This document shows, piece after piece, positions 17,101 to 25,962 of a stretch of 47,778 bases of DNA. The position numbers and the translations under genes are program-made. Below the pieces are notes generated by a model. That model was not told the DNA's origin, did no database searches, and worked only from the letters and a program-made list of their open reading frames with translations. How positions within the stretch are numbered: position 1 is the stretch's first letter; each line of letters begins with the position of its first letter. This stretch comes from Pseudomonadota bacterium (GTDB taxonomy: Bacteria > Desulfobacterota > Desulfobulbia > Desulfobulbales > Desulfocapsaceae), in NCBI GenBank assembly GCA_018821785.1, contig JAHJLI010000144.1:1-47778 (forward strand). The letters run 5' to 3'.

Positions 17101-19251
17101 ATGAAAAAACTCATCATCGTTGTTATTATTATTGGTGCCATCTTCGGTTTTTTTGCCCTTGACCTTAACCAGTTACTCACTCTCGAAAGCATAAAGGCGC
17201 GGCAGGCGGAATTCCTTCTGTGGCGGGATAAAGCCCCGATCATGGTAAGTCTTGGGTTCTTTTTCATCTATGTGCTGGTGACTGCCCTCTCCTTGCCGGG
17301 CGCGACCATTATGACCCTTGCCGGAGGAGGCTTTTTCGGTTTGGTCTGGGGCTTTGTGCTTATCTCCTTTGCCTCGTCCATCGGGGCCACCCTGGCCTTC
17401 CTGGTTGCCCGCTATCTTCTGCGTGACTGGGTGCAGAAACGCTTCGGCGACCGTCTGGAAGCGATCAACAAAGGAGTGGAAAGGGAGGGTGCCTTGTATC
17501 TTTTCAGCCTACGGCTGGTGCCCATCTTCCCCTTCTTTCTCATTAATATTCTCATGGGTTTGACGCCCATAAAGACCTTTACCTATTACTGGGTCAGCCA
17601 GGTCGGTATGCTTGCCGGCACCCTGGTGTATATCAATGCGGGGACGCAGCTTGCAAAAATTGACGGTCTGCAGGGGATCGTCTCACCGGGTTTGCTCCTC
17701 TCCTTTACTTTGCTGGGAGTGTTCCCGATCATCGCTAAGAAATTCAATCAATGGTTGACCAAACGTCGTGTTTACAGCAAGTGGACCAAACCGAAAAAAT
17801 TTGACCGCAATCTTGTTGTCATCGGCGCCGGGGCGGCAGGTCTTGTCAGTTCGTACATAGCCGCGGCAGTAAAAGCCAAAGTGACCCTTGTTGAGGCCCA
17901 CAAGATGGGTGGCGACTGTCTCAATTTCGGCTGTGTTCCCAGCAAGGCTCTCATTAAAAGTGCCAAGCTGGTGCATCACATAAAAAACGGTGGCACCTAC
18001 GGGCTTGAAGATAGTCAGCCGAGTTACAGTTTCCGGAAGGTTATGGAGCGCGTGCACCAGGTTATTGCCACGGTGGAGCCACACGACAGCGTTGAACGTT
18101 ATTCCGGGCTTGGGGTTGAGGTGCTTGAAGGCTATGCCAAGGTTATCGATCCTTGGACTGTCGAAATTGCATTTACCAGCGGTGAGAAACGACGACTCAC
18201 TACCCGGTCTATCATTATTGCCGCCGGTGCCCGGCCGTTTATCCCACCCCTGCCGGGCATTGAGGATTCGGGGTATCTGACCAGCGACAGCCTGTGGGAG
18301 GCTCTTCGTTCCTATGATGATGTGCCGAAACGTTTGGTAATACTTGGTGGCGGGCCGATAGGCTGCGAATTGTCGCAGTGTTTTGCAAGGCTTGGCGCCG
18401 AGGTTACCCAGATTGAACGGGGAGCTCGAATCATGTCTCGGGAAGATGTTGAGGTCTCGGAATTCGCCCGGGCTGCTCTTGAAAAAGACGGAGTTACCGT
18501 CCTCATCGAGCATGGCGCCGTCCGCTGTGTCAATGACCACGAGGGGCGGGCCATCATCGTTGTTCATCAAGGGGTGGAAAGACGTGTGGACTATGATGTC
18601 CTGATCTGTGCCGTCGGTCGCAGCGCCCGCCTGACCGGCTATGGTCTTGAGGAATTGGGTATCGCAACGGATCGGACGGTGGTGACGGGCGACTATTTGG
18701 AAACCCTGTATCCCAATATTTATGCCGCAGGCGATGTGGCTGGGCCCTATCAGTTCACCCATGTTGCCGCCCATCAGGCGTGGTATGCTGCAGTCAATGC
18801 CCTGTTCGGGGAATGGAAGATGTTCAAGGTTGATTATTCGGTTGTCCCCTGGACCACCTTTATCGATCCGGAGGTCGCACGTGTCGGCTTGAACGAACAA
18901 GAGGCCAAGGCCAAGTCCATAGCCTTCGAAGTGACCCGCTTCGGCATTGATGATCTTGATAGGGCCATTGCCGACAGCGCAGCACATGGCTTTGTCAAGA
19001 TCCTGACAGTGCCGGGCAAGGATCGGATTCTCGGGGTGACGATTGTCGGAGAACACGGCGGCGACCTCTTGGCCGAGTTTGTTCTGGCCATGAAACATAA
19101 GCTCGGCCTAAACGACATCCTTGGCACCATCCATACCTATCCGACTCTATCTGAGGCTAACAAATACGCGGCTGGAGAATGGAAACGGGCCCATGCGCCA
19201 GAGAGGATTCTCGCCTGGATGGAAAGGTACCATACCTGGAAGAGGGGGTGA
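17101..19251 (+). CDS. TVP38/TMEM64 membrane domain fused to FAD pyridine nucleotide-disulfide oxidoreductase
   Basis: A 716-residue fusion. Residues 1-225 form a TVP38/TMEM64 (DedA-related) membrane domain with the conserved SLRLVPIFPFFLINILMG and GTLVYINAGTQLAKI. From about 235 follows a complete flavin disulfide reductase of the mercuric reductase/lipoamide dehydrogenase type: GAGAAGL for FAD, redox-active C273/C278 (GGDCLNFGCVPSK), GGGPIGCE for NAD(P), AAGDVAG, and a dimerisation domain with HTYPTLSE. No N-terminal HMA domain and no C-terminal vicinal cysteines are present, so it is not a true MerA. The substrate is unknown. A DUF547 gene starts 2 bp after its stop and is a likely partner. 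Confidence 0.92.
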   Translation: MKKLIIVVIIIGAIFGFFALDLNQLLTLESIKARQAEFLLWRDKAPIMVSLGFFFIYVLVTALSLPGATIMTLAGGGFFGLVWGFVLISFASSIGATLAFLVARYLLRDWVQKRFGDRLEAINKGVEREGALYLFSLRLVPIFPFFLINILMGLTPIKTFTYYWVSQVGMLAGTLVYINAGTQLAKIDGLQGIVSPGLLLSFTLLGVFPIIAKKFNQWLTKRRVYSKWTKPKKFDRNLVVIGAGAAGLVSSYIAAAVKAKVTLVEAHKMGGDCLNFGCVPSKALIKSAKLVHHIKNGGTYGLEDSQPSYSFRKVMERVHQVIATVEPHDSVERYSGLGVEVLEGYAKVIDPWTVEIAFTSGEKRRLTTRSIIIAAGARPFIPPLPGIEDSGYLTSDSLWEALRSYDDVPKRLVILGGGPIGCELSQCFARLGAEVTQIERGARIMSREDVEVSEFARAALEKDGVTVLIEHGAVRCVNDHEGRAIIVVHQGVERRVDYDVLICAVGRSARLTGYGLEELGIATDRTVVTGDYLETLYPNIYAAGDVAGPYQFTHVAAHQAWYAAVNALFGEWKMFKVDYSVVPWTTFIDPEVARVGLNEQEAKAKSIAFEVTRFGIDDLDRAIADSAAHGFVKILTVPGKDRILGVTIVGEHGGDLLAEFVLAMKHKLGLNDILGTIHTYPTLSEANKYAAGEWKRAHAPERILAWMERYHTWKRG

Positions 19252-19253
19252 CA

Positions 19254-20048
19254 ATGTACCGCATGTTTTTACTGATTTGTCTGTTGCTGATGACGACCGA
19301 GGTGCAGGCGGGAACGTTTGATCACGGCACCTGGGATGGCTTGCTGAAAATACATGTGCGGGTTCTCGAGGAGGGTCGAGTCAGTCAGGTTGATTATTCG
19401 GGTTTTGCTGCGGGACGAAAAGAGTTGGCAGGTTACCTGCAACGCCTGGCGGCGGTGAAGGTTGAAGAGTTCGACGCCTGGGCAACCGGCGAGCAGCTGG
19501 CCTTTCTTCTCAACGCCTATAATGCCTGGACCGTTGACCTCATTCTCAGTAAATATCCGGATCTGCAGTCCATCAAAGATCTCGGTAATCTCATTCAGTC
19601 CCCCTGGAAAAAGAAATTTATCCCACTACTCGGGGCAACGCGGTCGCTGGATGATATTGAGCACGGCCTGATTCGCGGTTCCGACCGGTATAAGGAACCT
19701 CGCATCCATTTTGCCGCCAATTGTGCCAGCATCGGTTGTCCCGCTCTGCGCGCCGAGGCTTTTCGAGGTCCCGACCTGGACAGGCAGCTGGAAGAGGCAA
19801 CCGTACTTTTTCTTCATGACCGCAGCCGGAACCGCCTTGACGGGCGGGTGCTGGAGGTCTCTTCTATATTTAAATGGTATGGTGATGACTTCACTAAGGG
19901 GTGGCGTTCCTATTCGTCTCTGGCCGGGTTTCTTGGCGGCTACGCCGAGGCCCTGGGGCTCACCGAACAAGAGGTTCAGGCGCTTGCCGCCGGAGAGATC
20001 AAGATCGAGTTTCTTGACTATGACTGGCGATTAAACAGTATCAGGTAG
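19254..20048 (+). CDS. DUF547 exported protein
   Basis: A 264-residue protein with a signal peptide (about 1-19, ending EVQA-GTF) and a DUF547 domain covering most of the rest. Family landmarks are LAFLLNAYNAWTVDLILSKYP, DIEHGLIRG, and IHFAANCASIGCPALRAEAF, with two cysteines in the last motif. The function of DUF547 is unknown; the conserved Asn/Cys region suggests an enzyme, perhaps cysteine-dependent. GAGGGGG precedes the ATG, and only 2 bp separate it from the TVP38/oxidoreductase fusion. The pair probably forms an operon with a periplasmic and a membrane component. The gene converges on the minus-strand kinase. Confidence 0.88.
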   Translation: MYRMFLLICLLLMTTEVQAGTFDHGTWDGLLKIHVRVLEEGRVSQVDYSGFAAGRKELAGYLQRLAAVKVEEFDAWATGEQLAFLLNAYNAWTVDLILSKYPDLQSIKDLGNLIQSPWKKKFIPLLGATRSLDDIEHGLIRGSDRYKEPRIHFAANCASIGCPALRAEAFRGPDLDRQLEEATVLFLHDRSRNRLDGRVLEVSSIFKWYGDDFTKGWRSYSSLAGFLGGYAEALGLTEQEVQALAAGEIKIEFLDYDWRLNSIR

Positions 20049-20070
20049 CTGGATCCGGCATATCTCCGCC

Positions 20071-22350
20071 TTAACAAACATTCGGGTCTTGAAAAACAAG
20101 GGGTAAACGGACGATGAAGGTTGTCCCGGCGTTTGGTTCAGTGAGAAATGTTAAGGATCCGTGAAGCTTATTACATATCAGATTGTGGGCGACATAGAGT
20201 CCCTGGCCTGAACCTCGACCAACCTCCTTGGTGGTAAAAAACGGGTCGAATATTCTGTCCTGAATGCCGGCGGGAATACCAGTGCCGGTGTCGCTGAAGC
20301 GGATCTCAACTGAATCACCGTCTTGTCTGGTGCTTATTTTTAAGACGCCCTTGCCGGTGGAGTGCTCCTTCTGCATCTTGTCTTCGATTGCATGAGTGCC
20401 GTTGACGATAAAATTCAGAAAGACCTGGTTGAGCTCCCCGGCGAGGCATTGGACAGGAGGAAGGCGCGGAGTGAAGTCAAGATCGACATCTGCTGTCTCT
20501 CTCCATACATTGCTCGCTACCGTAAGCGTTGTCTCAATGGCTGCATTCAGGTCTACTGCCCTTATCTTGCCCTCAGCTCCGGGATGCGAGAAATCCTTCA
20601 GGGCCTTTACGATCTTAGCGATTCGATCAATTCCCTCCTGGGCCTGCTTTGCCGCAATCGGAAATTCTTCTTCGAGAAAATCAAGGTCGGCTTCCTCTCT
20701 GATTTTCAAGAGCCGGCCGGCAATGGTCATTTGTTGAGTATTGTCGGCGATGGTTACACCGCTCAACACCTCCTCATAGTGATGCAATGCCGCAAAGAGA
20801 TCAACGACTGAGGTGAAGATGAAGTCGATGTTGCTGCCAACGAACTGGGCAGGTGTATTAATCTCATGGGCGATGCCCTCGGCGAGTTGCCCGATTGATT
20901 CCATCTTTCTGGCTTGCATCAGATTAGCTTCCATCTGCTTTCGTTCAGAGAGGTCAATAATGGCATGGAGGAAGAGTTCGTCTTCCCCTAACTCGAATTG
21001 TGTCCTATCCAGGAGTACGGGAGTTTCATCGCCGCCTGGAAAAACAAGCTTTCCCTCAAGGTGGGCCAGGTTTTTTCCCAACGGATACTCAGTAATGGAT
21101 TTCCCCGTTTCATCGGTAATTATTGCATCGACCCCGATTGCAACATCTTTTATGGTCTCGGAATGAGGAAATCGCAACAGCAAATGGGCGGCCTTGTTTA
21201 TCCAGCGAATATTCATCAGATTATCGCTTACAATAACACCCACGGGAAGGTGTTCGAGAATGCGCTTGAGTATTTCATATCCCTCTCGCAGGTTCTGCTC
21301 TGCAAGCTGCTGAGAAAGCAATAAGTTCCGATCAGCTATGATGCGTTCACGCCAGTTCGCGAATACAATTCCTCCCGCGATAATAAAAAGCAACGCAAAG
21401 ACTGAGAATACGGAGGCGAGACGCAATGGATACTGCAATCCTCGCCATTGGATCAGCTGCCAACCGGGAAGGCCAAGGGAGGATTTCCCCTCAATGCGCT
21501 GGTCAGGATAAAACATTTTGCCGTTGTCTTCGAAAGCATCAGGTAATGCTGTTAAAGGATTATCTGCAAATTGACGGGATTCCCGTAGAGCGGCGAGCTC
21601 TTTCTCGCCTGGCAGCTGTTGCATTTTATAAAGAAGATTAGCCCTGTTACTGAGGAAGATGACCCCTGAGGGGGAGACAATACAGCTTGGGTGACTCATG
21701 GATAGCAATACCTTTTCGATACCCTGCACACCCATTTTCACCACGGCAACCCCGGCTGGATTTACCAGCCCTTCTAGCTGCACCGGACGGCTTTGGTACA
21801 AACCCCGTTCGTTGGTTGTCACTCCGACCGCCGCAAACAAGACCTCGTCGCCTTTCATCGCATCGAGGAAATATTTTCTAAAGGCGTAATTTTTGCCAAG
21901 AAGCGTCTGGTTATTATCATAGCGACTACAGGCAATCACATTTCCATCTCCATCCATGACGTAGACGATACTTGCATTACTGCCTGCGGCAATCCCATTG
22001 AGATACTGTTCCAATTCCAGGGATTGATTTTTTTCTTTCTTTTGAAGGAGATGTAAAACCTCCTCTGATTTGCTGATCCTGTCGAGCACACCCCGGATCG
22101 AGACAAGATGTTCGTTTACCAGGACGTTGGAGTAGTGGTCCAGTTCTTCTCTCGTTTCATTAGTGATAAGTTGTTTATGAAAAACTCCGACGAGGATCCA
22201 TGTGACGGCTACGACAATGAGGGACGAGAAGACCGTTGAAAAAAAGATGGTCCTTTTGGTGATGCTGGAAATCCTTTTGAAATTTGAATCAGATACAATC
22301 ATAGCAAGGCCCTTGTTAAGGTGACGTGGTACGACCCAGCTGAGTCTCAT
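20071..22350 (-). CDS. DctB-like membrane sensor histidine kinase
   Basis: A 759-residue kinase with a membrane helix near residues 35-57, a large periplasmic sensor (about 60-325) and a second helix (about 330-350). The sensor contains YAFRKYFLDAMKGDEVLFAAVGVTTNERGLYQSRPV, close in style to the double-Cache domain of the C4-dicarboxylate sensor DctB. A PAS region, HisKA (GIAHEINTPAQF) and HATPase_c (NFIVNGTHAIED, DTGTGIP, GSGQGLYVA) follow. Two starts are possible: ATG 22350 with AGGA very close, and ATG 22302 with AAGGG at better spacing. No response regulator adjoins. It lies 117 bp downstream of the SulP transporter on the same strand, so it may sense a transported anion or organic acid (inference). 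Confidence 0.9.
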   Translation of the reverse strand: MRLSWVVPRHLNKGLAMIVSDSNFKRISSITKRTIFFSTVFSSLIVVAVTWILVGVFHKQLITNETREELDHYSNVLVNEHLVSIRGVLDRISKSEEVLHLLQKKEKNQSLELEQYLNGIAAGSNASIVYVMDGDGNVIACSRYDNNQTLLGKNYAFRKYFLDAMKGDEVLFAAVGVTTNERGLYQSRPVQLEGLVNPAGVAVVKMGVQGIEKVLLSMSHPSCIVSPSGVIFLSNRANLLYKMQQLPGEKELAALRESRQFADNPLTALPDAFEDNGKMFYPDQRIEGKSSLGLPGWQLIQWRGLQYPLRLASVFSVFALLFIIAGGIVFANWRERIIADRNLLLSQQLAEQNLREGYEILKRILEHLPVGVIVSDNLMNIRWINKAAHLLLRFPHSETIKDVAIGVDAIITDETGKSITEYPLGKNLAHLEGKLVFPGGDETPVLLDRTQFELGEDELFLHAIIDLSERKQMEANLMQARKMESIGQLAEGIAHEINTPAQFVGSNIDFIFTSVVDLFAALHHYEEVLSGVTIADNTQQMTIAGRLLKIREEADLDFLEEEFPIAAKQAQEGIDRIAKIVKALKDFSHPGAEGKIRAVDLNAAIETTLTVASNVWRETADVDLDFTPRLPPVQCLAGELNQVFLNFIVNGTHAIEDKMQKEHSTGKGVLKISTRQDGDSVEIRFSDTGTGIPAGIQDRIFDPFFTTKEVGRGSGQGLYVAHNLICNKLHGSLTFLTEPNAGTTFIVRLPLVFQDPNVC

Positions 22351-22467
22351 TTCCTGTGGATCATCAGGAAATCGGCTTCTTTTGGTGGAGGATATCAGTA
22401 AATCCTTTCAGAATCAAATTTTCATTTCAGTAGAAACACTCGGACCTCCAGCATTTACTGCCCCTTT

Positions 22468-24579
22468 TCAATGATGGATAAACAGACCGTCGTCTACCGT
22501 TTCGCCGAGACGATGGGAAATGACGGCAAGGGCCTGTTCCTCGGTTGCGAAGATATTGTCATTTCCGATCAACTGAAAGAGACCGGTGGCTCGCATGACA
22601 TCAAGAACCTGTTTCTTCAGCCCGGAAAAGACTGCGTCCATCCCCGATTCGTGCAGTCGGATTATTAAATTGTGCAGCATTTCCTCGCCCGAGGAATCGA
22701 GGTAGTTGATGCCGTCTCCCACCACCAGCAGGTACCTGGCCTCTCGTTTCGCGGCCACCGCAGCCAAGACAGCATCCTCGAAGTGGGCAACATTAGCGAA
22801 GTAGAGCGAGCCGTCGAAGCGGATGGCGGTAACATGGGGCGAGGTGGATAGATGGGGATTGACCTTGACGTCGCGCAGGGTGCCATCTTCGAAGCGACCG
22901 AGGATTGCGACACGCGGTGCCATGGACCGGTAAAGGTAAAGACCGATGGACAAAGCGGTGCCTATTATAATACCCTTGTCGAGGTGCGGTGCGGCCAGGA
23001 GGGTGATGGTGAAGGTCACCAGGGCGACCACGCCGTCCGCCCGGCTGGCCTTCCAGGTGTGCTTGAGAGATTGGATCGTTACCAGTCCTGCAACCGCCAT
23101 GAGGTTGTTGGCGGCCAAAACGGATTGCGGCAGATGGTAGATGAGGGAAGTGAGAAAAAGCAGGATGATGGCGATGAAGGACCCGTTGAAGACCATGGCC
23201 AGACCGGTTTTTGCCCCGGCCTGGAGATTGACGGCCGAAGCTGTGAAGGAGCCACAGGCTGGGTAGGCCTGAAAAAAGGAGCCGCCGATGTTGGCCAGTC
23301 CCTGGCCTATCAGCTCCTGGTTCGGGTCGAGGCGTTGCTTGGCCTTACTGGCGATAGCCTTGGCCATAGAGATCGATTCCATGAAGGCAACCAGGGCGAT
23401 GACCAGGGCAGAGGACAATAGCTGCAGCACGCCATCGAGGCTGAAGGTTGGCAGACGAAACGAGGGGAGGCCGAGGGGAATTATCCCCACCACGTCACCG
23501 CCACCCACGAGTTTCACGATTCCTGTTTCTATTTTTTTGATGTGCCACCGATGGCCGTCGGTTTTTGCTCCTACCGGTGCTTTGCCCTCCTGGTGAAGGA
23601 GCAAAGCTTGATCATTTCCTTCTTCAACCCGGACAAAGGTGAGGAGGTTGATTTTCCGTAAAAGCTTTTCTTTTTCCTCCGCCAGTGCCTTGATGTCGAT
23701 CTCCAGCAGATTTCGTCTGTAATGAAGGTCAGCCGCAGTTCTGGCATCAGGCACTTTTTCCGCTCGACGTATCTGTTTGGTAAGGCCTGCCGCATTGGTG
23801 CTCTGCTCGCCGATTTGATGGGCGATATTGTTATAGGAGCTCACCAGTTCCCTGGCATCCTGAGTTACAATATCAGCGATGTTGCACGTCTCGTTGCGTT
23901 CGTAACCGGTCCAGGCACTCAGCAGGGTGGCGGCAGCCATAATAATGAGAATGCCGGGCTTGGCCAGGAGCGGTATTTTTTTTACCGCCAGCATCAATAC
24001 GAGACTGAAAATTGACATGGCCAGTGTGGGAAGATGCGTTTGCGGCAAATATTTGAGCATGTCCCAGATATCTTTCAGGAAAAAATCACTGCGACCCTTG
24101 GGGAGCCCGAGTAGCATGTCCAGCTGGGAAAGGCCGATGATGATGGCCGCAGCGTTCATGAATCCAAGAATTACCGGATGAGAAACGAAGTTGACAATTC
24201 TGCCGAGCTTGACTACTCCGAGAAGGAGCTGGATTATGCCCACCAGAAGGGTGAGCAGCAGGGCCAGGCCGATGTACTCCTCTGTCTGGGGCATGGCCAG
24301 TGGCATGACGGCGGCGGCGGTCATGAGCGAAGCTATAGCCACCGGTCCGGTAGATAGCTGCCGGGACGAACCCCATAGAGCCCCTAGGATAGCAGGCACA
24401 AAGGCGGTGTAGAGACCGAACTGCAGGGGCAGGCCGGAAAGCTGGGCATAGGCCATGGCCTTCGGTGCCAGCACCAGGGCGCCGGTGAGGCCGGCGAGCA
24501 GGTCACCGCGGAGGATGCCGGCCTGGACCGGAAACCACAGAAGAAAGGGAAAGAAGCGGACAAGCAGCTTGTTTGTCAT
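22468..24579 (-). CDS. SulP family anion transporter with STAS domain and large central insert
   Basis: A 703-residue SLC26/SulP carrier. It starts with the family region DLLAGLTGALVLAPKAMAYA and ends with a cytosolic STAS domain (about 575-690, IRFDGSLYFANVAHFED). Compared with ordinary SulP proteins it carries an extra stretch of about 135 residues (roughly 227-361) in the middle of the transport domain. This stretch is largely charged and helical (KALAEEKEKLLRKI). The usual core resumes at VGIIPLGLPSF. The substrate may be sulfate, bicarbonate or another anion. ATG 24579 is preferred over the GTG at 24591; neither has a good ribosome site. It follows a universal stress protein gene by 86 bp, a pairing seen in several bacteria. 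Confidence 0.92.
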   Translation of the reverse strand: MTNKLLVRFFPFLLWFPVQAGILRGDLLAGLTGALVLAPKAMAYAQLSGLPLQFGLYTAFVPAILGALWGSSRQLSTGPVAIASLMTAAAVMPLAMPQTEEYIGLALLLTLLVGIIQLLLGVVKLGRIVNFVSHPVILGFMNAAAIIIGLSQLDMLLGLPKGRSDFFLKDIWDMLKYLPQTHLPTLAMSIFSLVLMLAVKKIPLLAKPGILIIMAAATLLSAWTGYERNETCNIADIVTQDARELVSSYNNIAHQIGEQSTNAAGLTKQIRRAEKVPDARTAADLHYRRNLLEIDIKALAEEKEKLLRKINLLTFVRVEEGNDQALLLHQEGKAPVGAKTDGHRWHIKKIETGIVKLVGGGDVVGIIPLGLPSFRLPTFSLDGVLQLLSSALVIALVAFMESISMAKAIASKAKQRLDPNQELIGQGLANIGGSFFQAYPACGSFTASAVNLQAGAKTGLAMVFNGSFIAIILLFLTSLIYHLPQSVLAANNLMAVAGLVTIQSLKHTWKASRADGVVALVTFTITLLAAPHLDKGIIIGTALSIGLYLYRSMAPRVAILGRFEDGTLRDVKVNPHLSTSPHVTAIRFDGSLYFANVAHFEDAVLAAVAAKREARYLLVVGDGINYLDSSGEEMLHNLIIRLHESGMDAVFSGLKKQVLDVMRATGLFQLIGNDNIFATEEQALAVISHRLGETVDDGLFIHH

Positions 24580-24665
24580 GGGAATCACCAAAGAGCCAAA
24601 AAGGGTTCCGTAATCCTCCTGTACATGCCGACATTTTTAGGCGGAGACGGGGGAAACAATGTGTC

Positions 24666-25517
24666 TCAGGTGTTGACCACCAAGACCGCACAATGCGCTT
24701 TGCCGGTGACGTTCCTGGTCACATGACCGAGGAGCATTCTGGTCATGCCGCGTTTACCCCGTCCGCCGATGAGGATCATATCCGTTTCCCGCTCCTGTGC
24801 CGCCCGGATAATGAGTTCTGACGGATCACCTACCTGCACCAGGGGTTCGCACAGCACCTGCGGTCCTGCCTGGCTGACCCGAAAGCACAGGGCCTCGACT
24901 ACCTGCTGCATATCGAGTATATTGGTATCCCGCTTGACGACAGACATAATGGTCAGTCGCTGCAGGGTAGAGCTTCTGTGCCCAAGGCTCATGGCCTCCT
25001 CGACCGCCTTCAGCGCGCCCGGCGAGTCGTCGGTTGCCAGCAGCACCCGGGCTCCGGCGATGATGAAGTCCTTCGGCACCACCAGCACCCGGGGGAAACC
25101 CAGATCGAGGACTCTTGATGTCATCCGCCCGATCAAAAGAGATAATCGCCCGGCTTTGCCATGTCGGCCCATGAGGATGACATCGGCATTGCGGAGAGTG
25201 GCCTGGTCGATGATGGCTTCTTCCGGATGGCTTGCTCCGATGATCACAAATTCCACTTCCACCCCAGTGTCCTTGGCCATTTCCCGGAAATGATCCATAT
25301 AGGGTTCCAGTTCCTGGCGACGTATCCTTACCGCCGATTCGGCCGACTTCAGGGATTCGGCATCTATCTTCACCACATGCAGCGCAATCACCTTGGCGCC
25401 GCAGGCCTGGCCGAAGAAAATGGCCTCCTGAGCCGCACCATCGCTGAAGTTGGAACCGTCGGTTGCCAGCAGAAGGGTCTTTGCTTCACCCAGGAGACTC
25501 GTTGCAAAGCGTTCCAT
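24666..25517 (-). CDS. Tandem universal stress protein (two UspA domains)
   Basis: A 283-residue cytosolic protein with two UspA domains, about 10-145 and 150-283. Each has the ATP-binding pattern GxxGx9G[ST] or close to it: GRHGKAGRLSLLIGRMTS in the first and GGRGKRGMTRMLLGHVTR in the second. Both domains are therefore likely to bind ATP, although the second has T after the H/V pair. AAAGGAG stands eight bases before ATG 25517; longer frames from 25589 would run through the inverted repeat and are unlikely. It is the first gene of a minus-strand series with the SulP carrier. Such proteins often regulate the transporter encoded beside them. Confidence 0.93.
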   Translation of the reverse strand: MERFATSLLGEAKTLLLATDGSNFSDGAAQEAIFFGQACGAKVIALHVVKIDAESLKSAESAVRIRRQELEPYMDHFREMAKDTGVEVEFVIIGASHPEEAIIDQATLRNADVILMGRHGKAGRLSLLIGRMTSRVLDLGFPRVLVVPKDFIIAGARVLLATDDSPGALKAVEEAMSLGHRSSTLQRLTIMSVVKRDTNILDMQQVVEALCFRVSQAGPQVLCEPLVQVGDPSELIIRAAQERETDMILIGGRGKRGMTRMLLGHVTRNVTGKAHCAVLVVNT

Positions 25518-25962
25518 GGGATCGATCTCCTTTGTAAAAGGATAGGATGTCGGGGTTTCCAGGTGTATAGATTTATACGTATCGCACAAAATGTGCGATA
25601 CGTATAAATTTTCAAACGGATTAATAGCCCGGTCACACCTACCTGGATAGGTCGTGAAGAAATGAGGAATTTACAAGGGGTTCAATTGATTTTGAAAATA
25701 CCACTCTTGTCGAATCAAAACAAGATCCAGAACGCTGAGGGAAATTTTCAATCACATCTCTTTGGATGTCCGCAGAAACACACGGCCACCCATCATACTG
25801 TGTTGAACATTTTTAAATAAAAAATCGATGAACCGTGTGTGAATCAGAAGAGATGATGTACAATATAAATGTGAAGCTAAGATTTTGCCGGGTTACTGGT
25901 GTGAGCTGTTCCGACCAAACATTACGTTAGTAAAACTAAACAAAAAAAACAGGAGGCAGAGT
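25518..25962. other. Divergent intergenic region
   Basis: This lies between the universal stress protein gene (minus) and the cytidylate-kinase-like gene (plus). Apart from the perfect inverted repeat at 25571-25609 no gene or RNA is supported. It is AT-rich, as expected of two divergent promoters. Confidence 0.5.
25571..25609. promoter_or_regulatory. Perfect 18-bp inverted repeat upstream of usp
   Basis: ATTTATACGTATCGCACA (25571-25588) is followed by three A and its exact reverse complement (25592-25609). It lies 54 bp upstream of the universal stress protein start. It could be an operator, a leader hairpin or a terminator-like stem; the short loop and lack of a GC-rich core with a T-run make a plain terminator unlikely. 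Confidence 0.65.

Noticed and set aside
17683..19098. A 471-codon open frame on the minus strand
   Set aside because: It lies entirely antisense to the TVP38/disulfide reductase gene, whose motifs are intact. The antisense frame has no domain, signal or ribosome site.
17101..19251. Annotation of the flavoprotein as mercuric reductase
   Set aside because: The HMA domain and the C-terminal vicinal cysteines needed for Hg(II) reduction are missing, and no mer genes are present.
22852..23421. A 189-codon plus-strand frame
   Set aside because: It is antisense to the conserved core of the SulP transporter and low in complexity (Gly/Asp rich), so it is a shadow of that gene.
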